From the NCBI GenBank assembly GCA_004297625.1, contig SCTY01000026.1:62001-126000 (forward strand): 64,000 bases of DNA, read 5' to 3'. The notes under the pieces are model-generated. The model was given only the letters and a program-made list of their open reading frames with translations, was not told the DNA's origin and searched no databases. The DNA is from Betaproteobacteria bacterium (GTDB taxonomy: Bacteria > Pseudomonadota > Gammaproteobacteria > Burkholderiales > SG8-39). The position numbers and the translations under genes were made by a program. Positions 1-11,575 of the stretch are shown in pieces (position 1 is the first letter of the stretch; each line of letters starts with the position of its first letter).

Positions 1-150
1 GGCCAGGCGTGCGGCGCGAATCCGTTCCCGCTCGTGATTCCCTGCCATCGCGTGGTCGCGGCGTCGGGGATCGGCGGCTTCGCGCACCATGCGGGAGGGT
101 TCCACGTGGACATCAAGCGGTGGTTGCTCAGGCACGAAAAAGCGATTTGA
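1..150 (+). CDS. ogt: methylated-DNA--protein-cysteine methyltransferase, C-terminal part (5' end outside window)
   Basis: Frame 1 reads [49 protein letters not shown], with the MGMT active-site PCHRV motif. Confidence 0.9.
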   Translation, partial: GQACGANPFPLVIPCHRVVAASGIGGFAHHAGGFHVDIKRWLLRHEKAI

Positions 151-995
151 ACAACGAAGCACTGCTCGACGCGTTCTGCGACGCGCTCTGGCTCGAAGAC
201 GGCCTTTCGAAAAACACCATCTCCTCCTACCGCACGGACCTCGAGCAGCTTGCCGCGCGCAAGGATCTTCTCAAGATCGACGAGGCGGATCTGTTCTCCT
301 TCCTTGCCACCCGGAAAGGCCGCGCCTCGAGCGCCGCGCGGCTGGTATCGAGCCTGAAGCGCTTCTATCAGTATTGCCTGCGCGAACGGCGCATCGCCGC
401 GGATCCGACGCTCAAGCTCGATCCGCCCAAGCGCGCGCCGCGCTTCCCGAAGACCCTTTCCGAGGCCGATGTCGAGGCGCTGCTCGGCGCGCCGGATGTC
501 TCCACGCCGCTCGGACTGCGCGACCGCGCGATGCTGGAGACGCTTTATGCGACCGGCCTGCGCGTGTCGGAGCTGGTGGCGCTGAAGACCTTCGAAGTGA
601 ATCTCGAGGCCGGCGTGGTGCGGGTGCTCGGCAAGGGCGCGAAGGAACGGCTCGTGCCGCTCGGCGAAGAGGCCGTGGATTGGATCAAGCGCTACCTCGC
701 GGCAAGAAAAGGCGATGCGGATGCGCTGTTTCTCACCGGCCGCGGCGCGGGCATGACGCGCCAGGCGTTCTGGCACCTCATCCGGCGCTATGGGGTGCGC
801 GCGATTCCCGGCCAGAAGCTCTCGCCGCACATGCTGCGCCACGCCTTCGCCACGCATCTCATCAATCACGGCGCGGATTTGCGTGTCGTGCAGCTTCTCC
901 TCGGCCACGCCGACATCTCCACGACCCAGATCTACACCCACGTCGCACGCGAGCGCCTGAAGGCGCTGCACGCCAAGCACCATCCCCGGGGATGA
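147..995 (+). CDS. xerD: tyrosine recombinase XerC/XerD-type (probable TTG start)
   Basis: [51 protein letters not shown]; overlaps the ogt stop. Confidence 0.9.
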   Translation: MNNEALLDAFCDALWLEDGLSKNTISSYRTDLEQLAARKDLLKIDEADLFSFLATRKGRASSAARLVSSLKRFYQYCLRERRIAADPTLKLDPPKRAPRFPKTLSEADVEALLGAPDVSTPLGLRDRAMLETLYATGLRVSELVALKTFEVNLEAGVVRVLGKGAKERLVPLGEEAVDWIKRYLAARKGDADALFLTGRGAGMTRQAFWHLIRRYGVRAIPGQKLSPHMLRHAFATHLINHGADLRVVQLLLGHADISTTQIYTHVARERLKALHAKHHPRG

Positions 996-1462
996 AAACC
1001 CGGGCGACCGAATTTCTCGCCAAGCACGGCGTCACCTATACCGAGCACGAGTACGAATACGTCGAGCACGGCGGTACGCGGGTTTCTTCCGAATCGCTAG
1101 GCGTGCCGGAGCACGAGGTGGTGAAGACGCTCGTGATGCAGGACGAGCATGCAAAGCCGCTCATCGTGCTCATGCACGGCGATCGCAAAGTTTCGACCAA
1201 GAACCTTGCGCGCCAGGCCGGCAAGAAATCGATCGAGCCCTGCAAGCCCGAAGTGGCGCAGCGCCATACCGGCTACCAGGTCGGCGGCACCTCGCCTTTC
1301 GGCACCCGCAAGCCGCTCCCCGTGTTCATGGAGCGCTCGATCGCCGAGCTTGCCGCGATCTACATCAACGGCGGCCGCCGCGGTTTCTTGGTTCACGTGA
1401 AGACCCAAGACCTGGTTTCGCTCTTGAAACCAAGTCCGGTGGACGTGGCGCTCGAGGACTAG
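992..1462 (+). CDS. ybaK: YbaK/EbsC-type Cys-tRNA(Pro) deacylase
   Basis: [23 protein letters not shown]...KNLARQAGKKSIEPCKPEVAQRHTGYQVGGTSPFGTRK, family-typical. Confidence 0.88.
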   Translation: MKTRATEFLAKHGVTYTEHEYEYVEHGGTRVSSESLGVPEHEVVKTLVMQDEHAKPLIVLMHGDRKVSTKNLARQAGKKSIEPCKPEVAQRHTGYQVGGTSPFGTRKPLPVFMERSIAELAAIYINGGRRGFLVHVKTQDLVSLLKPSPVDVALED

Positions 1463-1809
1463 GTCCGCCGCCGCTCGATCGTCACGCCGACGAGTCCGAC
1501 GTCCTTCAGGATGCCGAGCTTCGCTATCGATACCTTCACCGAGGCGGCGCCGAATTCCTCGAGCACCAGGCGCGCGACCCGCTCGGCAAGTGTTTCCACC
1601 AGGTTCACGTGACCGGAGGCGACTTCCCGTATGCGCGTGGTCACTTTGTCGTAGTCGATGCAGTCGGCCACCTTGTCGCTCGTGAACACCGCGGCGTTGG
1701 CGATGCCGATCTCGATATCGAAGCGCACGGTTTGCGGCACGGCGCGCTCGCGGCGGTGAAATCCGATCAGCGTCGGGAGGCGGAAGTCGCGGATGAAGAT
1801 GTGATCCAT
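1459..1809 (-). CDS. folB: dihydroneopterin aldolase
   Basis: [35 protein letters not shown]...[18 protein letters not shown]. Confidence 0.9.
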   Translation of the reverse strand: MDHIFIRDFRLPTLIGFHRRERAVPQTVRFDIEIGIANAAVFTSDKVADCIDYDKVTTRIREVASGHVNLVETLAERVARLVLEEFGAASVKVSIAKLGILKDVGLVGVTIERRRT

Positions 1810-1852
1810 GCCCGCGACGATTATAGGTGTCGGGCAGGTAGAATTCGCCGCG

Positions 1853-2479
1853 ATGCACGAAATTTCGGCTTACCTCATCACGGTCGTGGCGGCGTACTGC
1901 CTTGGCTCGATCTCGTCCGCCATCGTGGTGAGCAAGCTGATGCGTCTTCCCGACCCGCGCAGCTACGGCTCGAAAAACCCCGGCGCGACGAACGTGCTGC
2001 GCAGCGGGAAAAAAGCCGCGGCGGCCCTTACGCTGGCCGGCGATGCCGGCAAAGGCTGGCTCGCGGTGTGGCTCGCGATGCAGCTCGGCGGCGACGTTCC
2101 CGCGGCCGGCATGGCGGTATTCATCGGCCATCTGTACCCGGTGTTCCACCGCTTCGCGGGCGGCAAAGGCGTGGCGACCGCCGCGGGCGTGCTATTCGGC
2201 TTCAACGTCTGGCTCGGCGCCGCCACGCTCGCCACGTGGATCGCGATCGCTGTGTTCTTCCGCTATTCGTCGCTTGCGGCGCTGATCGCGGCGCTCTTCG
2301 CGCCGTTCTATGCCTGGTGGCTCTTCGGCTTGAGTCCCGTCCTGCCGGTGGTCGGCGCGATCGCGCTGCTTCTCATCTGGCGGCACCGCGAGAACATCGC
2401 GCGACTGCTCGCCGGAACCGAATCGCGCCTCGGCGCGAAGAAACCTAGCCCTCCAGATCCCAACGCGGCTTCACGGTGA
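1853..2479 (+). CDS. plsY: acyl-phosphate glycerol-3-phosphate acyltransferase
   Basis: [44 protein letters not shown]...[25 protein letters not shown]. Confidence 0.94.
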   Translation: MHEISAYLITVVAAYCLGSISSAIVVSKLMRLPDPRSYGSKNPGATNVLRSGKKAAAALTLAGDAGKGWLAVWLAMQLGGDVPAAGMAVFIGHLYPVFHRFAGGKGVATAAGVLFGFNVWLGAATLATWIAIAVFFRYSSLAALIAALFAPFYAWWLFGLSPVLPVVGAIALLLIWRHRENIARLLAGTESRLGAKKPSPPDPNAASR

Positions 2480-3437
2480 AGCGCGCGTGCGCGCGCTGCT
2501 CGGTCATCTTGAGCGCCGCGGCGAACGCGATCATCGCGCCGTTGTCGGTGCACAGCTCCGGCTCGGGATAGAACACGTCGAAGCCGCAGCGCTCGCCTTG
2601 CTTGTCGAGCGCCGCTCGCAACTGCTTGTTCGCCCCCACGCCGCCCGCGACGACCAGCGTGGTGAGCCCGGTCGACTCGAGCGCGCGGGTGCATTTGGCG
2701 ACCAGCACGTCGACCACCGCATCGACGAAGGCGCGCGCCAGATCCGCCGGCTCCGGGCTCTCGCTTTTGATCAGCGTCAACACCGCGGTCTTTAGCCCCG
2801 AGAAGCTGAAGTCGAAGTCGGGGCTCGCAATCATCGGCCGCGGCAGCCGGTAGCGGCCGGCCTTGCCGCGCTCGGCGAGGCTCGATACCGCCGGCCCGCC
2901 GGGGTAGCCGAGTCCGAGGAGCTTCGCGGTTTTGTCGAAGGCTTCGCCGGCGGCGTCATCCTGCGTTTCGCCTAGCAGCGCGTAGCGCCCGACGCCCTCG
3001 ACCCGCATGAGCTGGGTATGGCCGCCCGAGACGAGAAGGGCGATGAAAGGAAAGGACGGCGGGTGCTCGGACAGCAGCGGCGACAGCAAGTGCCCTTCGA
3101 GGTGATGGATGCCGAGCACCGGGATTCCTCGAGCAAGGGCCAGGCCATGGGCGAAGGATGCGCCGACGAGCAGCGCCCCGGCGAGCCCCGGGCCCTCGGT
3201 ATAGCCGATCCCCGCCACGTCACCAATGGTTTTTTGCGCCTTGCTCAGGACCTGCCGCGTGAGAGGCACCAGCCTGCGGATGTGATCCCGCGAGGCCAGT
3301 TCGGGCACGACGCCGCCGTAGGCTTCGTGCATGGCGACCTGCGAATACACCGCATGAGCCAGCAGCCGCCCGGCGCTCCGGTCGTACAGCGCCACGCCGG
3401 TTTCGTCGCACGAAGTCTCGATGCCGAGGACCAACAT
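2445..3437 (-). CDS. tsaD: tRNA N6-adenosine threonylcarbamoyltransferase
   Basis: [19 protein letters not shown]...[15 protein letters not shown]...[10 protein letters not shown]...[15 protein letters not shown]. Confidence 0.96.
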   Translation of the reverse strand: MLVLGIETSCDETGVALYDRSAGRLLAHAVYSQVAMHEAYGGVVPELASRDHIRRLVPLTRQVLSKAQKTIGDVAGIGYTEGPGLAGALLVGASFAHGLALARGIPVLGIHHLEGHLLSPLLSEHPPSFPFIALLVSGGHTQLMRVEGVGRYALLGETQDDAAGEAFDKTAKLLGLGYPGGPAVSSLAERGKAGRYRLPRPMIASPDFDFSFSGLKTAVLTLIKSESPEPADLARAFVDAVVDVLVAKCTRALESTGLTTLVVAGGVGANKQLRAALDKQGERCGFDVFYPEPELCTDNGAMIAFAAALKMTEQRAHARFTVKPRWDLEG

Positions 3438-3486
3438 ACATGGGGATTTTGATACAATTCAAGCCCTTTTGAGGCCTGAGGGCTGG

Positions 3487-3699
3487 ATGCCGACCGTACG
3501 AGTCAAGGAAAACGAGCCGTTTGAGGTCGCGATGCGCCGCTTCAAGCGCACCGTGGAAAAAACGGGCCTGCTCACCGAGCTGCGCTCGCGCGAGTACTAC
3601 GAAAAGCCCACCGCCGAGCGCAAGCGCAAGCTCGCCGCGGCAGTGAAGCGTCACCACAAGCGTCTGCGCAGCCAGATGCTGCCGCAAAAGCTTTATTAG
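3487..3699 (+). CDS. rpsU: 30S ribosomal protein S21
   Basis: [48 protein letters not shown]... Confidence 0.96.
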   Translation: MPTVRVKENEPFEVAMRRFKRTVEKTGLLTELRSREYYEKPTAERKRKLAAAVKRHHKRLRSQMLPQKLY

Positions 3700-3700
3700 C

Positions 3701-4147
3701 ATCAGTCTCAAGCAGCAGATCTTCGAAGACATGAAAGCGGCCATGCGGGCCCGGGAGTCCGCGCGGCTGTCCGCCATTCGCCTCATCCTCGCGGCGATCA
3801 AGCAGCGGGAAGTCGACGAGCGCAAGGAACTCGGCGATGCGGACGTCGTTTCGGTTGTCGAGAAAATGATCAAGCAGCGGCGCGAGTCGATCGCCCAGTT
3901 CGAGAGCGCCGCGCGCACCGATCTCGTGCAAGCCGAAAAATTCGAGCTCGAGGTGCTGTCCGGCTACCTGCCCAAGCAAATGACCGATTCCGAGGTGCAG
4001 GAAGCCATTACGGCGGCATTGGCCGAGTCCGGCGCCAGCGGGATCAAGGACATGGGCAAAGTCATGGCGCTGCTCAAGTCCCGGCTCGCGGGGCGCGCCG
4101 ACATGGGCAAGGTCTCGGGCCTCGTAAAGCAGAGGCTTTCCGGGTGA
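3701..4147 (+). CDS. yqeY: GatB/YqeY domain protein (ATG at 3731; homologous N-terminus appears to begin at ATC 3701)
   Basis: ISLKQQIFEDMKAAMRARESARLSAIRLILAAIKQREVDERKELGD; between rpsU and dnaG. Confidence 0.88.
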   Translation: MSLKQQIFEDMKAAMRARESARLSAIRLILAAIKQREVDERKELGDADVVSVVEKMIKQRRESIAQFESAARTDLVQAEKFELEVLSGYLPKQMTDSEVQEAITAALAESGASGIKDMGKVMALLKSRLAGRADMGKVSGLVKQRLSG

Positions 4148-4157
4148 AAATCGGGGT

Positions 4158-5933
4158 GTGATCCCCGATTCGTTCAAGCAGGACCTGCTCAATCGGGTCG
4201 ATATCGTGGACGTGGTGTCGCGCTACGTCCAGCTGAAGAAGGGCGGCGCGAACTACCTTGGCCTTTGCCCCTTCCACGGCGAGAAGACCCCTTCGTTCAC
4301 GGTGAGCCCGTCCAAGCAGTTCTATCACTGCTTCGGCTGCGGCGCGCACGGCAACGCCATCGGCTTTCAGATGGCCTACGGCGGCATGGGCTACATCGAT
4401 GCGATCAAGGAGCTCGCCGCTTCCGTAGGCATGCAGGTACCGGAATCGCGGCCGCGCAGCCCGGAGGAAGCGGCGCGTAAGGAGCGCGAAACCGATCTTT
4501 ACGGGGTGATGGAGAAGGCGCTCGCGTTCTACCGCGGCGAGCTCAAGAACTCGCAGCGGGCCATCGAGTACCTCAAGACGCGCGGCCTCACTGGCGAGAT
4601 TGCTGCGCGCTTTCGCATCGGCTATGCGCCCGACGACTGGCAGGGCCTGAAGAAGCCGTTCGAGAAATACGACGACAAGGCGCTCGTGGAAGCAGGCCTC
4701 GTGATCGAGAACGAAGGCAAGCGCTACGACCGCTTCCGCGACCGCGTCATGTTTCCGATCCACAACGCGCGCGGCACGGTGATCGGCTTCGGCGGCCGCG
4801 TCCTAGGAGAGTCGGACAAGCCCGACTCAGCGGCTCCGGCGGGCCCTAAGTACCTCAACTCGCCCGAGACGCCGCTGTTCGAGAAAGGGCGCGAAGTGTA
4901 CGGCCTGCTGCAGGCGCGCGAAGCGATCCGCGAGGCCGGGCGCGTGCTCGTGGTCGAGGGCTACATGGACGTCGTCGCGCTCGCGCAGTACGAAATCGGC
5001 TACGCGGTGGCGACGCTGGGCACGGCCACGACGCCGGTGCACGTGTCGAAGCTATTGCGCCTCGCCGACGAGCTGGTGTTCTGCTTCGACGGCGACGCCG
5101 CGGGGCGTAAAGCGGCTTGGCGCGCGCTCGAAGTGAGCCTGCCGCTCGCGCCGGACCACAAGCCGATCAAGTTCCTCTTCCTCCCGGACGGCGAGGATCC
5201 CGACACGTTCGTCCGGCGCCATGGAAAGGCGGCGTTCGAGAAACTCCTGGCGCAAGCGCAGACGCTGTCCGATTTCCTGATCGCCCAATTGCGCGCGGAG
5301 TCGGATCTCAGCACCGGCGAGGGCCGGGCCCGGCTTCTCTCCGCGGCGAAGCCGCATATCCAGAAGATGACGGCGCCGGCTTTGCGGGTGCAAGTGCTGA
5401 ATGCCATCGCCGAGCTTGGCCGGATTTCCGAGCCGGATATCCGGCGCCTCATGGAGGTTCCCAGGGACCGCTACAGCCGGCCGGCCCCTTCGCGGCCGTC
5501 GTACAACGCCCCGAATTCCCCGGAATGGAGTTTGCTGGCCTGCGTCACGACCGATCTGGGCCTCGTCGAGCTTATCGATCCCGCGCTGCTGACTGCGGAT
5601 CTGGCGGAGACCGAGGCGCTCGTTGCCATCGTCGCCGTGTGCGAGCGCGCCGAGGAGGAACCCTCGTTCCCCATACTGCTCGACGAGCTGGAGGGCCATC
5701 CGCACCTTGATTTGGTCCTGAAAGCCCAGAAATATGGGGAAGACGTCGGCTTCGACTCCGAAGGGGCCAAGCACGAAATCCGGGACGCCCTGGCGAAGCT
5801 CGACCTCAAGCGGCGCAAGGTGGAGCTCGACTCCATACTCAGCAAAGGCATGCCCTCCAAGGAGGAGCAGCTCGCCTACCGGGAAAAGCTGATGACGTAC
5901 AAGCGGCTGCAAGGGGCACTTCCAGGGCCCTGA
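4158..5933 (+). CDS. dnaG: DNA primase (GTG start)
   Basis: CPFHGEKTPSFTVSPSKQFYHCFGCGAHGNAIGF zinc-binding domain, toprim VVEGYMDVVALAQ. Confidence 0.97.
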   Translation: MIPDSFKQDLLNRVDIVDVVSRYVQLKKGGANYLGLCPFHGEKTPSFTVSPSKQFYHCFGCGAHGNAIGFQMAYGGMGYIDAIKELAASVGMQVPESRPRSPEEAARKERETDLYGVMEKALAFYRGELKNSQRAIEYLKTRGLTGEIAARFRIGYAPDDWQGLKKPFEKYDDKALVEAGLVIENEGKRYDRFRDRVMFPIHNARGTVIGFGGRVLGESDKPDSAAPAGPKYLNSPETPLFEKGREVYGLLQAREAIREAGRVLVVEGYMDVVALAQYEIGYAVATLGTATTPVHVSKLLRLADELVFCFDGDAAGRKAAWRALEVSLPLAPDHKPIKFLFLPDGEDPDTFVRRHGKAAFEKLLAQAQTLSDFLIAQLRAESDLSTGEGRARLLSAAKPHIQKMTAPALRVQVLNAIAELGRISEPDIRRLMEVPRDRYSRPAPSRPSYNAPNSPEWSLLACVTTDLGLVELIDPALLTADLAETEALVAIVAVCERAEEEPSFPILLDELEGHPHLDLVLKAQKYGEDVGFDSEGAKHEIRDALAKLDLKRRKVELDSILSKGMPSKEEQLAYREKLMTYKRLQGALPGP

Positions 5934-5942
5934 GCGGTCTTC

Positions 5943-5948
5943 TATAAT
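5943..5948 (+). promoter_or_regulatory. candidate -10 element (TATAAT) upstream of rpoD
   Basis: tcttcTATAATgcgcgg in the 72 bp dnaG-rpoD intergenic region. Confidence 0.5.
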
Positions 5949-6005
5949 GCGCGGTTTTCTTTTGGCCGCGTTTAGCAGGATTAACAGGCAGTTACCGGGG
6001 GAAGG

Positions 6006-8222
<2,217 letters not shown>

Positions 8223-8240
8223 TCGCAGAAGCAGTAAGAG

Positions 8241-8268
8241 AGGGCCGCGCAAGCGGCCCTTTTTGTTT
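8241..8268 (+). terminator. intrinsic terminator of rpoD
   Basis: AGGGCCGC-GCAA-GCGGCCCT followed by TTTTG: perfect 8 bp stem, 4 nt loop, T-run. Confidence 0.9.
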
Positions 8269-8283
8269 GTAAGCTGTGACGAT

Positions 8284-8360
8284 GGGCCGGTAGCTCAGCC
8301 GGTCAGAGCAGGGGACTCATAATCCCTTGGTCCCTGGTTCGAATCCAGGCCGGCCCACCA
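8284..8360 (+). tRNA. tRNA with CAU anticodon, Ile2(CAU, lysidine)-like; integration target
   Basis: 77 nt cloverleaf GGGCCGG TA GCTCAGCCGGTCAGAGC A GGGGA CTCATAA TCCCT TGGTC CCTGG TTCGAAT CCAGG CCGGCCC ACCA. Anticodon loop and variable region resemble Ile2; elongator Met not excluded. Confidence 0.95.
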
Positions 8361-8626
8361 AGGCTTTCAACTACTCAGTGCAGTTTGGCAAGTGCACACC
8401 GAAAACGTAGTACCGGTACATCCCCGGAAACCCGAAGTAACTTTCGATCCAGAAAGACCAGTGCGCTTTTGAGAAAAGATCAGAGAAGCGTTCTCAATAC
8501 GTGCTCTTACCTAAGCTTCATTAAGATTTGATGTAAGGCAAAGCAACCGAAAGAGTACTAATAGAGAGCGTACTTCCAATCCCTACACTGAGGGTCTGCT
8601 TCCGCTAGGAACCTTAGGAGGGGACC

Positions 8627-9622
8627 GTGAAGTACAGACTCGTTACCGCGCTCGCGAGCGCTCTGCTCGCGCTACCCGCAGCTGCCGAAGTGACTCAAGT
8701 GCGTGTTTTCCGTCAATACACGCTGCCGTATCTCGCCGTAATGGTGATGGAGGATCAAAAGCTGCTGGAAAAGCATGGGAAGGCGCTCGGTGTTGAGGTG
8801 GAGGGCAAATGGTCGGTTGTGTCCAGTCCAGCTGCAGTAAATGACGCCCTCTTATCGGGCAACTTGGACTTTGCTTGTGCCGGAATCAACGCCTTTCTCA
8901 CAATTTGGGACAAGACGAGTACGACGTCCAACCCGGTACTCGGTGTTTCGGCATATAACGCTTCCCCGCAGTTGCTCAATACTCGAAATCCGAAGGTTCG
9001 TTCTATCCGGGACTTTACAGCTGCTGACAAGATCGCAGTCCCAGCAGTAAAGGTTTCCTATAACGCGCTGATCCTGCAGATGGCTACCGCAAAGGAATTC
9101 GGATTAGCCAACTATACGAAGTTTGATGCATTGACAGTCGCACTTCCGCAGGCTGAAGCGACCGCCGCGCTGATTTCAGGAATGTTAGAAATAACGGCTA
9201 ATTTTTCTGTTCCGCCGTATCAGTATCTTCAGCTGCAGAACGCGAATATTCATACTGTGCTGAACTCGTATGAAGTTCTCGGCGGCAAGGCCACGCTCGG
9301 CATCATTTACACGACGAAAAAGTTTCACGATCAAAATCCGAAAACGTATGCCGCATTCATGGCAGCGTACAACGAGGCGAATGCACTTATTAAGCGCGAT
9401 CCACTAAAAGCAGCCCAAATCTACCGGAAGCTGTCCCGCGACAAGGCGCCGGAAGAGTTCATCATCGGGATGCTAAGGAATCCGGAAATTGACTTCGATC
9501 CAGCCCCACGGCGACTGATGATGCTTTATGACTTTATGAAAAAAACGGGTCACCTAAAGGCGGACGCGCGCAGTTGGAAGGACGTCTTCTTTCCTGAAGT
9601 GCATGGTGAACCCGGGAGCTGA
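8627..9622 (+). CDS. NitT/TauT-family (NMT1/SsuA-like) ABC substrate-binding protein 1
   Basis: Signal peptide MKYRLVTALASALLALPAAAE; ALLSGNLDFACAGINAFLTIWDK...RNPKVRSIRDF; GTG start with AGGAGGGG RBS. Confidence 0.85.
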   Translation: MKYRLVTALASALLALPAAAEVTQVRVFRQYTLPYLAVMVMEDQKLLEKHGKALGVEVEGKWSVVSSPAAVNDALLSGNLDFACAGINAFLTIWDKTSTTSNPVLGVSAYNASPQLLNTRNPKVRSIRDFTAADKIAVPAVKVSYNALILQMATAKEFGLANYTKFDALTVALPQAEATAALISGMLEITANFSVPPYQYLQLQNANIHTVLNSYEVLGGKATLGIIYTTKKFHDQNPKTYAAFMAAYNEANALIKRDPLKAAQIYRKLSRDKAPEEFIIGMLRNPEIDFDPAPRRLMMLYDFMKKTGHLKADARSWKDVFFPEVHGEPGS

Positions 9623-9665
9623 AGGACGATTGCCGTTCAAATACCGCGTGGTCGATGGGGGGGCG

Positions 9666-10532
9666 ATGAAAGTCGTTGACATGCGCGTTCGGCCGCCGCT
9701 GCCCAGTTTGATGCGCTCGGTACTATTCCAGTCAAAGGATGGAGTTGAGCAGACCCGCCATACCGACTATCCAAGACCAGAGTCCGCCAAGGCCGGGTCC
9801 ATTAGCTTGCTGCTCCAGGAGATGGATGACGCTGAAGTCCAGCACGCCGTCATCATGGGCCGTCACTCGATGGAGCCCTTCGGGGTAATTCCCAACGACG
9901 AGATCGCACAGTTCATAGCTACGTACCCGGATCGGTTCGTCGCTTGGGCCGGTCTTGATCTGAGCAAGAGCCCCGAAGACTGGATTAGGGAAATCCGACG
10001 TTGTTCGACATTGGCCTGCTTTAAGGGCATTTCGGTCGAGCCGTCTATTAGCCTTGATCCGACAATTCGCCTTGCTAATGATCGGCGGCTTTATCCGATC
10101 TATGAAGAATGCCTACGGCTCAACATACCGGTCAACATTACTCTGAGCGGGGTACTCCAGCGCATTACCCGCCAGCCGTATGAGAACAGTTCGCCGCTTC
10201 AGGTTTATCAAGTCGCTCTGGATTTCCCAAAACTCGATATACACGTAGCGCATGCAGCATACCCGTGGGTCATGGAGATGATTGGCATTGCATTTACATG
10301 CACGAATGTATGGCTTTCTCCTGACCTTTATATGGTGAAGCAAATGCCGGGCGGAGCGGAATACGCAAAGGCGGCGAACAACTATTTTCAGGCGCGCACT
10401 GTATTCGGCAGCAACTATCCCTCCAAACCGTTTCCCCAAATGATCAACGGTTATCGCGAATGGGGCTGGCGGCCAGGAGTCATGGAAGGTGTTCTCGGCG
10501 GCAACGCGCGGCGGTTAATGCGCATGGATTAG
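9666..10532 (+). CDS. amidohydrolase-2 (ACMSD-like fold) family protein with degenerate metal-ligand motifs
   Basis: MKVVDMRVRPPLPS...NDRRLYPIYEECLRLNIPV...VAHAAYPWVMEM...VFGSNYP...LGGNARRLM. Confidence 0.8.
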   Translation: MKVVDMRVRPPLPSLMRSVLFQSKDGVEQTRHTDYPRPESAKAGSISLLLQEMDDAEVQHAVIMGRHSMEPFGVIPNDEIAQFIATYPDRFVAWAGLDLSKSPEDWIREIRRCSTLACFKGISVEPSISLDPTIRLANDRRLYPIYEECLRLNIPVNITLSGVLQRITRQPYENSSPLQVYQVALDFPKLDIHVAHAAYPWVMEMIGIAFTCTNVWLSPDLYMVKQMPGGAEYAKAANNYFQARTVFGSNYPSKPFPQMINGYREWGWRPGVMEGVLGGNARRLMRMD

Positions 10533-10558
10533 TGGGAGTCCAAGGAGGGGAGATTGCG

Positions 10559-11575
10559 ATGCTCAAAGTAGCAGTTATTTGCCTGAGGGCTTCTGTTGTC
10601 CTTTTTATTGCCGCTCTTACTTCCGCGGCGTCTGCCGAAACGTCCGTCGTGCGGATTTCCCGGCAGCCAAGCCTTCCATACCTCGCGCTAATGGTGATGG
10701 AAGAGCAAAAGCTAATGGAGAAGCACGCGCGTGCAGCTGGACTAGCTGAAGTGACCGTCGGCTGGCTCGTCGTCGGAGGGGGGAATGCGACAAACGAGGC
10801 CTTGCTGTCAGGGAACCTGGAGTTCGGCAACGCCGGTATTCCTGCGGTTATGACGGCTTGGGATCGCACGAAGGGCAGCAGCAATCCTATCAAAGCGGTT
10901 TGCGCCTATAACTCCGCGCCAGTTTTTCTCAACACCAGAAATCCAGAAGTTAAAACCATCCGGGACCTCACGCAGAAGGACAAGATCGCTTTACCCGCCG
11001 TTAAGGTCTCAATTCAGGCGCTGATCCTGCAGATGGCGGCAGCGCGGACATTTGGTAAGGGCAAATACAACCAACTGGACAATCTCACTGTATCGCTTCC
11101 CCAAGTGGATGCGAACCAGGCGTTGCTTTCCGGTGTAGCGGACATTACTGCGAACTTTGCATCTCCACCGACGCAATATCAGCAGCTAAAGAACCCGGGA
11201 ATCCGGACCATTCTTAATTCTTACGACGTTCTCGGCGGGCCCGCGACGCTTGGCTTGGTCTATACGAGCTCGAAGTTTCACGATGGCAATCCCAAGACTT
11301 ACGGAGTTTTTCTGGCCGCTTACCGCGAGGCAAATGCGTTCATTAGGCAAAAACCCCGTGAAGCCGCTCAGCTCTACCTGCGTGTTTCAAAGGACCGCAA
11401 TCCGCCCGAGTTCATCCTTTCGATGATAAATGACCCGGCAATTGACTTTGACATGGTTCCGAAGGGGTTAGAGCGATACGCTGGATTTATGCATGAGGTC
11501 GGCAGTATCCGCAACAAGCCGGGCTCGTGGAAAGACCTGCTCTTTCCGGAAATGCATCAAGCGGGCGGCTCGTGA
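10559..11575 (+). CDS. NitT/TauT-family ABC substrate-binding protein 2
   Basis: MLKVAVICLRASVVLFIAALTSAASAE...YLALMVMEEQKLMEKHA...GNLEFGNAGIPAVMTAWD. Confidence 0.85.
   Translation: MLKVAVICLRASVVLFIAALTSAASAETSVVRISRQPSLPYLALMVMEEQKLMEKHARAAGLAEVTVGWLVVGGGNATNEALLSGNLEFGNAGIPAVMTAWDRTKGSSNPIKAVCAYNSAPVFLNTRNPEVKTIRDLTQKDKIALPAVKVSIQALILQMAAARTFGKGKYNQLDNLTVSLPQVDANQALLSGVADITANFASPPTQYQQLKNPGIRTILNSYDVLGGPATLGLVYTSSKFHDGNPKTYGVFLAAYREANAFIRQKPREAAQLYLRVSKDRNPPEFILSMINDPAIDFDMVPKGLERYAGFMHEVGSIRNKPGSWKDLLFPEMHQAGGS

Noticed and set aside
147-995. Tyrosine recombinase as the island integrase
   Set aside because: XerC/D-type housekeeping recombinase in core context (ogt-xerD-ybaK), 7 kb outside the island boundary.
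89-1462. 457 aa + strand ORF
   Set aside because: Only its 3' part (992-1462, ybaK) is real; the N-terminal part is an out-of-frame reading of xerD.
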